Shown: positions 20,795 to 33,090, numbered from the stretch's first letter. The stretch is 64,000 nucleotides of DNA from Mucor racemosus (GCA_027405735.1 JAPEHQ010000010.1:1-64000); one strand, 5' to 3'. Made by a program: numbers and translations. The notes: generated by a model from the letters alone, not told the origin.

Positions 20795-23148
20795 TAATTT
20801 AATAGCACTATAGTTTCCTCAAATATATATAATCGAAAAGCTCAATCGTCATCTTGTAAGCATATACCAAAATCTAATAAAAGCCTTTTTTTTAAGAAAT
20901 GAACTGTAAATGGCAGGGCAGGACTTCTGCACACATGCCAGATTCTCTAAGCACATCCCAAGTTTGTGGAGATAAAGTTGTATCGCAGTGCAACATTGGA
21001 GTTAAGCATTAGCTACTTCAAATGTATTATAGTAAGCATTTATATATGTACATAGTAGAGATACTTTACTTTCGCATATATTTTTTGTTATATACAAACC
21101 AAATGTCTCTGAGGTCCCTATTCTATCATATTGTCAAACAAAAATGCCTATTTTTAGGTGTATAACAGCACAGGAACGTATCAAATTATTTATATGTATA
21201 CAATGTGAATTTTGCATTGAACTAACCAGCCTTTCCCAAGAAACTGTAGAAAAAAGCCTCATCTTTATAGATATATTAAATGAATCTATCAGAAATACTT
21301 TTGAAAAGTTTGCCAGAAATCGGTACCAAATATTATTGATACCCCAAATATTTGGTACACTATCTACCACTGTTGATCTATTGTCTAATTAGAGTTTGCG
21401 TTTTCAGATAAAATAAGTGGTTTACATTAATTTATGATCTGACCACGAAACAATAACACAATAATTTAAACCTTGAGGATTTTCTACCGGACTTGAATTC
21501 AATATTGGAACAATATGTTTTGCTAAGGGTATTTAGCAAGATGTGAAGAACACGTGCCAATTTTTTGCTTCGTTTTCATTCCAATAAATTTGTACCTCAA
21601 CGTCCTGTTTTACAAACAATGCCTATTTTTGAGCTTGAATGTTTTTGCGAATTATAACCCGAAACGTAGCTCGAAATCGCTCAGAATAAGTTCCAATGAA
21701 TTGCAGAAGCATCTATCAATGATCCTATATCATTTTTAGATATTTTTACGGTTATAAAAAAATCGATGATTTTGATCAATTTTTCATGAGGGATACCTCA
21801 TGGAAAATTGAGGAAATCAGTTAATGCGATTTTCTCCCCAAAAATCAACATTTTTTACTAAGGTAAGTTATAACACCAAATGTTTGTGAAATCTATCTCC
21901 ATCATCTCCAAGGACTAGATTGAGTGCCACTTATTCTAAAAATAGACTTTTGCTACAAAAACTGATTTTAGGTTTTTCATAAATAACATTTCACAGAAAC
22001 ATCCGATTTGTAAAATGTTTATATCACCAGATAAATAATTAAAGTATACACCAAAAAGCTTAAGACCTCAAAGCAATTCAAATACTTATTTCTCTATCGA
22101 AATGTCGAAAAACAATTTTTTGATGTCGAAAAGTTCTGGTATAGATCGTTTCGAAATTATGGGATTCAAGCTCCGCTAGACTTAAAAAGCAGCTTCGACT
22201 ATTTTCCGATGAATTTTGATCCTTTTTGAGATATTCAAATGATTGTTATGCACCGAAAACAAAAGGCCTTTTGAGTCAGTAAACTCTTGAATATTTTTTA
22301 GTATCTGTTGAATCATTTCGTTGTGATTATTCTAATATTGATTATTGAAAATATTGCACGCTCCGATTTCGAACAGACACTAATGTTTTTACACCATCCT
22401 GCTATGTCTTTTGTCTTGATCAATTGTACTGCAAACATAATGTGGCTATTTCAAAAATATGTATCCAATATGATGGTTTAATTGTATATTTGCATATAAT
22501 ATCAAATAGCAGATTTTTGTAAAAATAAAATAAAATAAAAAACACCGTTTGCAAACATTCCACTTTACATGGTATATATTCAGACTCCTGTTTTTAATAT
22601 GTAAAACTTTATAATTTCGTGAATATAACAATACTTTTACAATAAAAAGTTGTTAAATATACTAATATCAGATTACCAACTGAATATATTCAGGAAAAGA
22701 ATGCACGAACACCTGATTTTGCACATTTTCTTGAGAAATCCTTGTACACACATCCCATTTTAATAAGGACATCAATTCTTGTGCTTGGGCCTATAAACGC
22801 GTAGGATAGTGTTTATTAGTATTTGGAATTGACCGAGCTTTGATTTAGTTCTAGAATTGAATACATAAAATTATGTAATCGCCGTAATCTCTACCATGCA
22901 TTCGCATGAGATAAAATTTAAAGGAAAGCGGGATTTTCCTTGAAAGGTTTCATTTAACGTTTCTTTATAGGCTTTGTTCTGTGAAACCAATGTAAAGAAT
23001 TGCCGTGAATCAATGTCAAACAGCTGACTTTACTCGTTTTTTAGGTAAATTTATCTAGCACCACTATGGTCCCGGCTATTTATATAAAAAGCGAATAATT
23101 GAGCTTGGATAATATAATCTAGCTTTCTTTCTCTTTTTATTGATAAAA
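20795..23148. other. Long intergenic region, one doubtful small ORF
   Basis: This 2.35-kb AT-rich stretch shows no recognisable gene. An ATG-initiated frame at 21144-21392 (82 codons, start MPIFRCITAQERIK) overlaps a frame of similar size on the other strand, so coding is doubtful. No similarity to the S or CACTA repeats elsewhere in the window was seen. The last 70 bp contain the promoter of the next gene. Confidence 0.4.
23081..23088 (+). promoter_or_regulatory. TATA box of the hexokinase-like gene
   Basis: TATATAAA (within CTATTTATATAAAAAGCG) lies 61-68 bp before the ATG at 23149, the best TATA match upstream of any gene in the window. Confidence 0.5.
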
Positions 23149-24788
23149 ATGATTGCTTCAAATCTCGTTCATAACGACGAGGCCAAAAATGCCGCTGTTC
23201 GTGATTTGGAGAAACAATTTGACTTGACAACTGATCAGCTCAAGAAAGTTTCTGAGCTTTTGCAATGCGAAATGAGAACTGGTTTAAAAGTATGCAATAT
23301 CAATTGTAATGTTCCTATGCTTGCTTCTTGGATTACTCGTCATCCAACCGGCCAAGAAAAAGGTGAATACATGGGTTTAGATTTAAGTGGTAAGTATAAT
23401 ACATCATTTTGACATGTGGGTAGCACAGAATATTAATGCATTTTTAGGATCTTATATTCGTGTATATCTCGTCACACTTCATGGTCAAGGCCGTATCTCT
23501 ACTCGTCAACTCAAGTATACTGTCAAGGAAAACTTGAAGGTTGGGCCTATCAGTAAATTAATCGACTTTATGGCAGAATGTGTTGATGCATTTTTGACAT
23601 TTGTAAACAGAGGTGATAGTAAAAACCCTTTTTCACTTGGCTTGTGTATTTCTTTCCCTCTTCACCAAACTTCAATTCACAATGCCTACATTTTGCGTTG
23701 GACCAAGGATTTTGAAATCACTGGTGCTGACAATAAGAATATTGTGGAACTATTGCAAACTTCTTTCCGTAAGAGTGAAATCCCTGTAATTGTGAAGGCT
23801 GCTGTTAATGGTGCTAGTAAGTATAATTGATGTTTTATTTTAGCTGATTAGTCAATCTGACTTTTTATTTTAAACTATTTTAGCTGGTTGTCTTTTGGCT
23901 CATAATTATCGTAGTTTGGATACTTTACTTGCATGCACTGTTAGTACTGGTACTAATGCTGGTAAGTGTATATAGGAAGTATGGAAATGGTAGTACTAAT
24001 ATTGATTGTTTTCTTTGCACAGCCTATTGGGAAAAGGTTCGCCATGTTCACAAGATTCAAGCTGATCCTGAGAATCCCGTAGAAGAAATGATTATCAACA
24101 CTGAATGGGGAAGCTTTGGTGATACTAAATCCGAGACCATCCCTCACACTTTCTATGATATCCGTGTTAACCGCCAATCTGTTAATCCTGGTGTTCATGT
24201 ATACGAAAAGATGTGTGCTGGTCTTTATTTGGGTGAAATTGTTCGTCTCATTTTGGTAGATTTCACTGATCGTCGTATTTTATTCGATGCTCAATACTCT
24301 ACTGAACTTAACAAGGCGTACAACTTTGAATCAACTTATATGAGCGCTATTGAACGTGATGAATCAGCTGATTTAGAAGACACCAAACATTTATTAGAAA
24401 ATGTCATGAATTTGAAATCTACTTCATTGACTGATCGTAAATTAGTTAAGCGTATTTGTGAACTTGTTGGTAGACGTGCTGCTCGCTTAATTGCTGCCGG
24501 TATGAGTGCCATCATTAGTAAGCGTAATGCCTTAGAAGCCGGTCTTAGTATCAGTGTAGAAGGTACTATTTACGAACATTATCCCAACTTCCCTGATCGT
24601 GTCAATACTGCTTTGCAAGAATTATATGGTGAGAATGTTGAAAGAATCAATATTGGTGTAAGTGTAATTTTGTTTGTTACTGCAATCTATGTTTAATTGA
24701 TTCAATTCTTTATTTTTAGATTACTCGTGATGGTAATGGTATTGGCGCTGCTTTGGCTGCTATGATTGCTAGTACTCCTGATAATTGA
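23149..24788 (+). CDS. Hexokinase-like protein, predicted catalytically inactive
   Basis: Hexokinase fold with five exons (23149-23389, 23448-23816, 23884-23961, 24023-24657, 24720-24788) and 463 residues, the usual 50-kDa size. Many blocks are clear: LGLCISFPLHQTSI, RWTKDFEITG, STGTNAAYWEK, INTEWGSFGD, EKMCAGLYLGEIVRL, GRRAARLIAAG and DGNGIGAALAAMIA. Two key sites are changed. Phosphate-1 reads LDLSGSYIRV instead of LDLGGTN-type. The block holding the catalytic base, normally IND-T-x-GT, reads VNGATGC, so the proton-abstracting Asp is Gly. Family knowledge: some fungi have non-catalytic hexokinase relatives with regulatory roles (for example in Aspergillus carbon sensing). I infer a sensor or regulator rather than a sugar kinase. 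No frame break or codon oddity suggests a pseudogene. Confidence 0.9.
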
Positions 24789-25123
24789 GCAAATCCACCA
24801 TAGATTATGCATTCATTTTTACATTTTATTATAATCCATTCTATCTCTACAAGCATATTTTAATATATTTCATTGCAAACTGATTTTATTTTTTCCATGT
24901 TCTCGGTATAACGTTTAATCATGAATTCGATCCTTGTCTATTGTTTTTTTCTGTTACTGAAACTATGAAATTGCCTAGTGCGATTAATAAATATATCTGA
25001 AAATTCTTGGGTTTTGATGGCATCTATAATAAATGTTTGTTTTTAGCAATTTATCCTACTATTCGGAATTACTATTATTGTAGGAAAATGAAGTTTATTT
25101 TTATAAAATCTATGTCAATAAGT

Positions 25124-26344
25124 CTACTCTTTAATCACGATGGGTGTAGGTTCAAAGTAGGATGATTCTACAAGCTCTCTTTCGTTAGCTAATGATACTT
25201 TTAATCCATCATATGCAGGTGCTGCCTTCAATCCCTCAGAAACCTCTAATTTCTTTAAATCAGTTTCAAGTGCATAATGATCAGTTCTATGAGCAAATCC
25301 AACATAATAAGACTTGGATGCTTTTACTTGTCTAGATGCTTCTAATGATTGTTCTAATGCAAAATGTGACGCATGAGGATTCGTCACTAATTAATGAATT
25401 AGACAATTGTGAATTTCTTTCTGGTATTTTTCGACTTACATCTTAAACAATCAACTACGAAAACCCTGGATTTTCCTTGGATCAATTCCATTGTAGCGGG
25501 TGGAATGAAATTTGTATCTGATATGTAACTAACATCACCAAATCTAAACCCAAAACATATATAGGGTTCTTTTGTTGTTAAATAAATACCATGGTGAACA
25601 GCGAGAGGCGTGAACTCAAGGCCTTGTATAGTGAACGATTTGCTTGGATCAAAAACATGATACTTGAAATCTGCCACTTCACCACCGCCTAATTACTATA
25701 AATTAGCTTTTGTTTTTTTTTTGAAGCTGATTTTCTGTTAGTACCCGTTGCCATGGATGCATCTACCAAAAAGGGAAATGTTCTGCCAATGACCTCCATC
25801 GCTTCAGGTGAGAGATGGACATCGATGTGGGGCTGAATAATACCGCCAAGTGTCCAACCTCTGAGATCATCCATACCGTAACAAGCATCAGCATGTCCAT
25901 GTGTAATGATAACACCATCTAATTCACGGATGCCGTATTTTGGAAGAATCTCTATAGCACTAGCTACCGAAAATATATATATAAAAAAAAGAAGTTATTA
26001 TTACTATTAAAATTGGCCCTAAAATATAATGTGAAACTTTACTGTAAAATGTCTTGCCACAATCTATAAGTACATTTCTATATATTTCTTTTCTCGATTA
26101 AAAATATTCAACATATCCGCAAGTTTCTCAAAAACACATACCTCAATCTAAATTCTGGAGGATCATCGTGCTTTCTAAAACGTACAATCATCGAAGTGTT
26201 TCGTCGGTTGTTTTTTCGACCCTCGGGTGTTTGTGAAGATAAGCAAACAGGACATGTTTTTTTAGGATTCGTGAGACAAGAAACAGTAGGTACTGAACTT
26301 GATGTACCAGTTCCTAAAAAGATAATCTCCACTACACTAGCCAT
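25124..26344 (-). CDS. MBL-fold metallohydrolase of the PhnP-like group
   Basis: Predicted binuclear metal hydrolase, probably a cyclic phosphate or other phosphodiesterase; the true substrate is unknown. Five exons (26344-26142, 26077-26043, 25963-25745, 25688-25440, 25386-25124) splice to 322 residues. Landmarks: FLGTGTSSSVP at the N-terminus, then a C-P-V-C pair with RKNNRRNTSMIVRF, NVLIDCGKTF, the metal motif ITHGHADACYGMDDLRGW (HxHxD), AVHHGIY, and YISDTNFIPP with the bridging Asp. After HxHxD comes Ala rather than His, which as I recall is usual in this fungal subgroup. It is convergent with the hexokinase-like gene, 335 bp apart, and that gap shows only AT-rich 3' flank. Confidence 0.88.
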
Positions 26345-26704
26345 ACTGTTTATGAACCTGGAAAGAAAGAAATAGCGTTATAAATTAAGCTTGTTGATGA
26401 TGAAATTTAAAACGATTTTGACGCGGGAGTCTCGTATCAAGTCCGCTTGGTTTTCCAAGATGCTACCATTGCTTATACGGTATATTCATTAGAGATCTTT
26501 TTATCAATAACATAGTATTAAAATTTAATATTAATTTCAAGAAAATATGCATTTTCTAATAGATAGTCTCTATCAAACACCTTTAGATACCTTACACTGC
26601 TAAATACATATTGATTGGTAACATTAGGGAGGCAAAATGACAACAAATTTATTGTGAAGTTCTAGACATCCAGTAATATTGAAGGCCATTTTGGTCCCCC
26701 TCCT
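26345..26704. other. Intergenic, promoter side of the MBL gene
   Basis: No gene recognised. Repeat S copy 2 begins at its right edge. Confidence 0.5.
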
Positions 26705-27908
26705 TATTATGCTACCTGTTCCTGAATGTATTTTATATCTTACAAAAGACTCGAATCCCTGTTAAATTCACCGTTTTTTCCTTAAAAATGGGACCGAATT
26801 TTCATCCATGCCTAACTTTTTTTTTCACTAAATAATACCAAGCAAAAATAATACATTAATGTACCTGAGATGTTCAACTTTAATCCAAAAACGAGTATCC
26901 AAAAATATCCTATTTTTTGCAGTTGATATTAATTTTTTAGTGTTAATGTTTCAGATTTTTACAGGTATTTCACAGGTAAAAATTGAAAACTTTGAACCTT
27001 CATATCTTTGCAGCAAATTAAGCTATACTAACACTTTTTAATAATAAAACTTACTTGTTTTAATGCATTCTATAACGTATTTTAGTATGAAAAAATTTTG
27101 AGCACTTTCATTTTTTTTCATTTTTTTGGACCTTTTTGGAGTAGATTTCAAAATATTGGTTAAATTTAACAGCATTTTTTTTGCATTCATGTCATTGAAC
27201 TCGTTAAGCTCTCTTGGATCCAATTTAGAGTTTTTCAAAATATTGATTTTTCGTAGAGATATCCTCAAAAATATGTACAAAAAGGTATCTCCATTTCTAG
27301 CTTCCATTTTCCCCTTGTATACCCTCATCCTAAATTCTGAATTTGAAAAAAAATGACAAAAATATTATTTTCTCTACGAAAAACGCAGCTATAAGGTTTA
27401 GCAATGGCTTAATCGATAGATAATTTTGCTGTGCATCATATCAATTATTTAAATTTAAAATATGCTTATAAAAATTGATGTGAATCTTCAAAAAACCTCC
27501 AAAATTTTATTTGCATTTTACGCAAAATTTAATGTAAAACATTTGTTTGAATTTTGTTTAGCTAGATGCAGAATTTAAAACTGTACAAAAACTATTTAAT
27601 AAGCTATTTTAACTTACTTTGCAGTTCACGAGCCATTAAGCAATTTTGGTTTTTTTGATCATTTTCTGGTCGATTTGTCAGTTCGATTTTGAAACCCAAT
27701 TAAGATAGGATTAAGCTGCAATATGACCTATTATTTTGATTATCTCAATGAAAAATCAATATTTTTTGCTGAAATAAAAAATACAGAGTACCCTGCAGTT
27801 CGATCTATCTTGTGAATACAAGAAACTAATATCTCAATTTTGGTGCTCAATTTTTTATAATTGATTTTAAGTCAATGTTGGTCACGTTAGGCCAGTGCGC
27901 TTATATTC
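26705..27908 (-). repeat. Dispersed repeat S, copy 2
   Basis: An inverted homologue of about 59760-60935 over most of its length, and in the same orientation as 37600-38515 (roughly three quarters identical by eye). The outer end near 26710 matches the end of copy 1 (ATTATGCTACCTGTTCC). It contains short frames that are not conserved as proteins. Class unknown. Confidence 0.75.
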
Positions 27909-28143
27909 TGGTACCAACTGAAATGTCAAAAGAGTCTATATAAATAATCTTGCCAGAATATTACACTTTTATTAACAATACATCCTTTGGATGTATTTAT
28001 ATACATTAATTATAACTATTACTAGGGTTTTACTATCTAAGAATACGATGTAAGTCAATGATCCACATTGATTTACTGTAACACTAATTATAGACTGTGA
28101 CCTTGGATGTGAGACCTAGGATGAGTATTGACATAACACCAAC
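27909..28143. repeat. 235-bp insertion absent from the paralogous arm
   Basis: Between TTATATTC and TTTTTATTTTTGG the left arm has 235 bp (TGGTACCAAC ... ATAACACCAAC) that the other arm lacks at about 59755-59765. It contains a TATA-like TCTATATAAATAA. A solo LTR or MITE is possible, but I see no clean target duplication. Confidence 0.45.
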
Positions 28144-28193
28144 TTTTTTATTTTTGGACAGATACCAATTACCCATAGAGAAAAGATACATTA

Positions 28194-28722
28194 TGTCGTA
28201 TATTTTCAGGATTGATAAATATTACTTAAAAAAGAATACAATTATAAAAGAATGAGTAATTAATCAGTTCTTCAACTGTATAATAAAAACAAGATATCGT
28301 TTATTTAGATGTAAAAGTATGGCCTTTTATATTGATTAGACATTGAGATCCTGAGATGTAATTTAAGGCACTATTGAACTATTGGATCTGTTTGATAGTA
28401 ATCTATGGATTGAAATGGATCAATCATAATTTAAACGTTCTTGCAGAGCTTGTGAGTTGTGTTGTTTCAATGCTGCGCTAAATATGCTTGGATGTTGATT
28501 TGATAACTACTTGATTGGTTAACTGCTGGGATGAAATAATGTGGTGTCATAATTGAGGTCCAAGCGTTCTTGGTAATTACTGGATTAAACTTGGTACGCT
28601 AGGAGTTTCTTATATCCGATATCAAGACTTGCACTTCAATACATGTCGTAGTCAATAGATTGTAAGATGTATTGATACTGTAGAAGGTGATAATGTATGA
28701 TACTAGTAGGTGGAATACAACA
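28194..28722 (-). repeat. Solo LTR of family B, first inversion partner
   Basis: A 529-bp LTR with ends TGTCGTATA ... ATACAACA (TG...CA), nearly identical to the reverse complement of 30503-31031. Flanks are CATTA on the left and ATCTG on the right, so it has no duplication of its own. These flanks pair instead with those of the partner LTR (TAATG and CAGAT). The LTR includes a TATA-like AATATAAAAGG and an AATAAA signal on its sense strand. Confidence 0.92.
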
Positions 28723-29740
28723 ATCTGAATACGCATGCTAACTTAAGGGGCTAACGGTTTTAATATAGTAGGTAGTAGCAGTCGTTATATTAGAGACTGA
28801 TATTTTTATTCAACTGAATTCTAAGATCAAATACCATTATTTACTACTGTATTTGTGGACATATTTCTTGATTACCAGATCAAATCAAAGGCAATAATAT
28901 CTATATATCTATATCTACTGTATTTAATAAAAATCTAGAACTGGCTACAAACTCACGAAATGTTCCAGGAAAGTGATAAAATTTCAAATGTCATAGAAAC
29001 ACAAAAAAAAGAACAATCTAATGTCTTGCCTAATTACCATAATAGTTTTCATTGTATATATACTGTACTTGAAAACAAATCTTTTTACAGCTGACAATCG
29101 TAAAGTAAAATAGTAAGGTTAAAGAAGAAGGTTAATTTGTTTAATTTTATGAGTGATAAAGTAACATTTATAATCTTAGATTTGCCTATCTTGCCGTATT
29201 ATAAATTTAAGCAGTAAGTGCTATTCAAGTTTATGCTCGAGCAAAAACAATTGTTGCTACAAATACTACAGCTATAAACACATTTGCAAATAATGATAAT
29301 CGTAAATACATTGGCTCTTGCATGTATTGCTCTACTACATCAACAACCTATTGAATTGTATTGTCTTTAATCTATATTATTTATTAATAAAAGCAAATGT
29401 AATTTAAAAACACATTCCAATAAAAAATGCAATGGAATTTTAAGAACGGAACGATGCTCATGGTCAGATTTCTTATTATGCACAAATAGGGATAATGGTA
29501 TGCTTATGGGCAATTCTGTTATTACGCACACATGGGATTGATGTCATGCACATGGACAGAATCTATAATTTTGCACATACAGGCTTAGCGTTGTGCTCGT
29601 GTGCAGTTTCTTTTGTTGTGCCCGTGTGCATCTTGTTATCTTTTTAGCCATATTTAGTGGGCACAAACAGCTCAGGCTATAGTATGCTGCCCACCTGGGC
29701 ACAACGAAACTATCTTGTGCAGCACAGGTCGGCCGTAGTG
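28723..29740 (+). mobile_element. CACTA-like element copy I, terminal part (in the inverted segment)
   Basis: It ends CGGCCGTAGTG at 29740, followed by TAA, and corresponds to 57427-58427 of the complete copy III. The last 300 bp carry about ten GCACA/TGTGC motifs in both orientations. The remainder of copy I is at 31032-33921. Confidence 0.75.
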
Positions 29741-30502
29741 TAATCCTTCAAATACAGTTGTTAGCTAATGAAATCAGAATATATTATTCTTACATATACT
29801 GCGCATTATGTGCAACTTTAAAATTCATTATTTAATTTTATAGAATTTTTCAAAGAGTATCTGAAACAATCCATACAAACTATTTTAAATAAGCACGAGT
29901 TTCCATTTTTCTATTTTCACAGCAACTAGGGGAATATAAACCTTTTTCTGTTCTGTGGATCAATACTAGAAGTACCTGCCATTGTAACGGGAGAAAGGGA
30001 AGCCATTTGGATCCATATTTGTTGAGAACTGGTGAGCTCACTGGTTTTAATAGGCATCAAAAAATAGCACGTAAAGCAACTTGTTGTTCAAAATTACCGA
30101 ATACACAATGACCCATGGAATCTGAGATATCTGAAATACTTGTATTATCTTCTACTCATACCTATGTTCATGTTATAGAATGGCAGCTTAACTAGATCAG
30201 TATTTATAGAGATCATAGTATTTGAATTGTTTTTAATAATAAAACTGCGCAGTAAGTTATAGGCGCAGTTTGACCATGATTTTTTCGATACACAGTATAC
30301 CATGAAATTTGCCCTTTGATATTTTTCTGTCAAAGATGTGTACCTACTTTCATGTAAAGTTGGAATTTATTAGGTTTGAAATTTGCCGAGATAGAGTTTT
30401 TATTGTCGATTTTTTACTGTCATAAAAGAGTTGGTTTCAAATGGTTTTCGAATTTTTTTGCCCCATATTGAGTCGAATTACGTCAAATATTCAAAGATAA
30501 TG
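28723..30502. other. 1.78-kb segment inverted by LTR-LTR recombination
   Basis: This runs in the same orientation as 57427-59716 of the right arm, while sequence outside the two LTRs is inverted relative to that arm. Its ends are ATCTG and TAATG. It holds the GCACA-rich end of a CACTA-like element (to 29740, TSD TAA at 29741-29743) and flanking repeat sequence. A short frame at 30145-30333 is shared with 58825-59013 but has no recognisable product. Confidence 0.85.
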
Positions 30503-31031
30503 TGTTGTATTCCACCTACTAGTATCATACATTATCACCTTCTACAGTATCAATACATCTTACAATCTATTGACTACGACATGTATTGAAGTGCAAGTCT
30601 TGATATCGGATATAAGAAACTCCTAGCGTACCAAGTTTAATCCAGTAATTACCAAGAACGCTTGGACCTCAATTATGACACCACATTATTTCATCCCAGC
30701 AGTTAACCAATCAAGTAGTTATCAAATCAACATCCAAGCATATTTAGCGCAGCATTGAAACAACACAACTCACAAGCTCTGCAAGAACGTTTAAATTATG
30801 ATTGATCCATTTCAATCCATAGATTACTATCAAACAGATCCAATAGTTCAATAGTGCCTTAAATTACATCTCAGGATCTCAATGTCTAATCAATATAAAA
30901 GGCCATACTTTTACATCTAAATAAACGATATCTTGTTTTTATTATACAGTTGAAGAACTGATTAATTACTCATTCTTTTATAATTGTATTCTTTTTTAAG
31001 TAATATTTATCAATCCTGAAAATATACGACA
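30503..31031 (+). repeat. Solo LTR of family B, second inversion partner
   Basis: A 529-bp LTR, TGTTGTATTCC ... ATATACGACA, flanked by TAATG and CAGAT. TATA-like AATATAAAAGG and AATAAA are on the plus strand. It is oppositely oriented to 28194-28722. Confidence 0.92.
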
Positions 31032-31325
31032 CAGATAAAAGAAAATAATACCAGCTTGATAGTCTGATATGCCTTATCAAACGGTGGTGAATAATATCCT
31101 TGGAATATGTAAACGAAAAAAGAGAAACAACACACGTAGAAAAGAATTTTCAAAGCTTTACATTATTTAGCGCAATTTAAACCCTGTTAAATTGCACATT
31201 TCAGCCAATGTAAAAGCAGCATTACAGCGCAACAATCCATAAGCTAAACAAAATAGGCAATATCTGTTACTATAATAGAAACAACATATAATTCTCTATT
31301 AGAAAAACCGGCTGTCATATCATAC

Positions 31326-31724
31326 TATCAGGGTTATATTATATAAGGGGCAAGAGACACAGACAAAGACTTATTTGTTATGTTAAGGTTTATTTCAGAA
31401 TATATAATAAGGGAAATGATGAGGAGAGCTGACGAAGAAATAAAAGGAATTATGAAAATAAGATGGTTATTTATACTAAATTATTTAAGAGTCTAGTTCC
31501 CTTCATGAACTAGACTTCAGGGACACAGTGTTACTGAATTACTCTATAACTTGAATGCGAGTAAGTTGATATTGTAATGTGGTCATTGGTTGTGCCGCAG
31601 TGCGGGTAGTAATAGAATGTGTTGCATAAGCTGGAGATTGATATGCAATTCGGATAAGGTAATAATGTGTGATATGTTTAGGATAGTAGTATAATAATAG
31701 ATTAAGCTTAACAGGTTTATGACA
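31326..31724 (-). repeat. Solo LTR of family C with CATAC duplication
   Basis: A 399-bp insertion flanked by CATAC at 31321-31325 and 31725-31729. On the minus strand it reads TGTCATAAACC ... CCCTGATA, so the ends were probably TGTCA/TGACA with one change. A TATA-like AGTATAAATAA and an AATAAA signal lie in the expected order. The empty site is seen near 34460 and, inverted, near 57150. Confidence 0.8.
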
Positions 31725-32538
31725 CATACATTCATTAAAACATTGCAAAAGCGAGCCCGTAGAGCGACGCCGTAATTGAGTATAGCAAGATTGAATGGCT
31801 AAGTCTTTTATACTATGTTATATATCTAAGTTTTAAATAAAAAGCGGTTTTTTTTAAGCTTTTCTTATATTTAACCACGTACGGTCTGAAGATTCAGACT
31901 TTGAAGCGGACATTTTCGGGGCTCATTTTAGCCTTACCAACACTCATGATTTTCGTCAAAAAACAGAAAAATCAAATTTTGATACCAAAATCAACGTTTA
32001 AATATACTACATTGTGAGAGAAAATTGTAGCCATGACTAATACACATTTTGTAAAAACTTAATATTAAATGTTAAGTAATAAAACTTAGCGTTTTTGGCC
32101 CAAAAACGGTTTTTTGATTAAAGGATTTTCATGTAATATTTTGTAATAAAAATGTTTGTTATTTTTTATTGAGCAAATAGAGCGCTAAATTCTGCATATA
32201 TATATATTTTTTGTTTTTATAATTGGTAATATAATTAACTCTAGATTTGCAAACCAAAAAAAAAAAAAAATTATAAAATGTCAAAATTGATGATTTGGAC
32301 AAAAATAATTTTCTAAATTAATATTCCGCTTACAAGCCTTGTAAGTCTTAAAAATAAGAGATTTTATAATACCTGTGAACTTTTTCAAGGATTTATGATG
32401 CTGTATCCACTTGATTCAAGCTTATTACTGTAAATATTTATACATGTTAATATTGTGTGGTAGTTTATTTGATGATGATATAGTCTTACTTTATAATTAA
32501 TGCGCTAGAGGTGATTTACATTAAGTTTTAAGTCTTAC

Positions 32539-32640
32539 CTCTCCAACATCATAAGCATAAACATGACCATCACTGGGACCTATTGCCATCTTTTTACCCT
32601 CTTTGTCCCAAACCAATCTATTCAATACTTTACCAGAACA
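32539..32640 (-). pseudogene. Captured dynein intermediate-chain exon fragment, copy I
   Basis: 34 codons read SGKVLNRLVWDKEG...AIGPSDGHVYAYDVGE, ending exactly at a GTAAG donor. This matches the last WD40 blade of cytoplasmic dynein intermediate chain (ALNR-x-W ... D-x-G-x-x-x-VYDVGE). Only this exon and neighbouring intron-like sequence are recognisable, so it is a fragment inside the transposon and not a gene. Confidence 0.75.
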
Positions 32641-32736
32641 AACTTACTTTTGACCTATAAAAATTGATTATTAATAAAATCAATTATTAATAACAAGCTA
32701 ATAAGTAATAATTATGGTGTACCTTTGATAGTTGGT

Positions 32737-33090
32737 GATGTATCATTCTTAAACCGGATCATGTCAAATCCAAAAAAGTAAACAATAACAGATCCGGCAC
32801 CGAAAGTTCCTTAATTAAATATTAACTATACAATGCTCCTAAAAGCATGGTATAGAAGCATGGTATAGAAGCATGGTACAAAAGCATAATATGCCAGTGC
32901 GATATTCCAACAACATGATATACCAACATGACACATTACTATTAAGTAACATCTAAACTCCCCTACCACACCATTAATTCCCCGAATCAAATAGTATATA
33001 AACCCTATTAATTTCATTCCAATAAACGATATCTCTTTACTTGATTAAATTTTTAATTTTATTTAACCTAAACATATTTTGATAAACCAT
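32737..33090 (+). repeat. 354-bp LTR-like insertion with TTGGT duplication
   Basis: It is flanked by TTGGT at 32732-32736 and 33091-33095; the empty site GTTGGTAGTGGTATAC is present in copy II near 36710. It holds three near-copies of GAAGCATGGTA, then GTATATAAACC and CAATAAACGATATC, resembling the promoter and poly(A) part of the family B LTR. The exact ends (GATG...CCAT) are not canonical TG...CA. Confidence 0.65.

Noticed and set aside
25900..25963. Missing second His after HxHxD in the MBL protein
   Set aside because: DA in place of DH is, to my knowledge, typical of this fungal subgroup, so I did not call it inactive.
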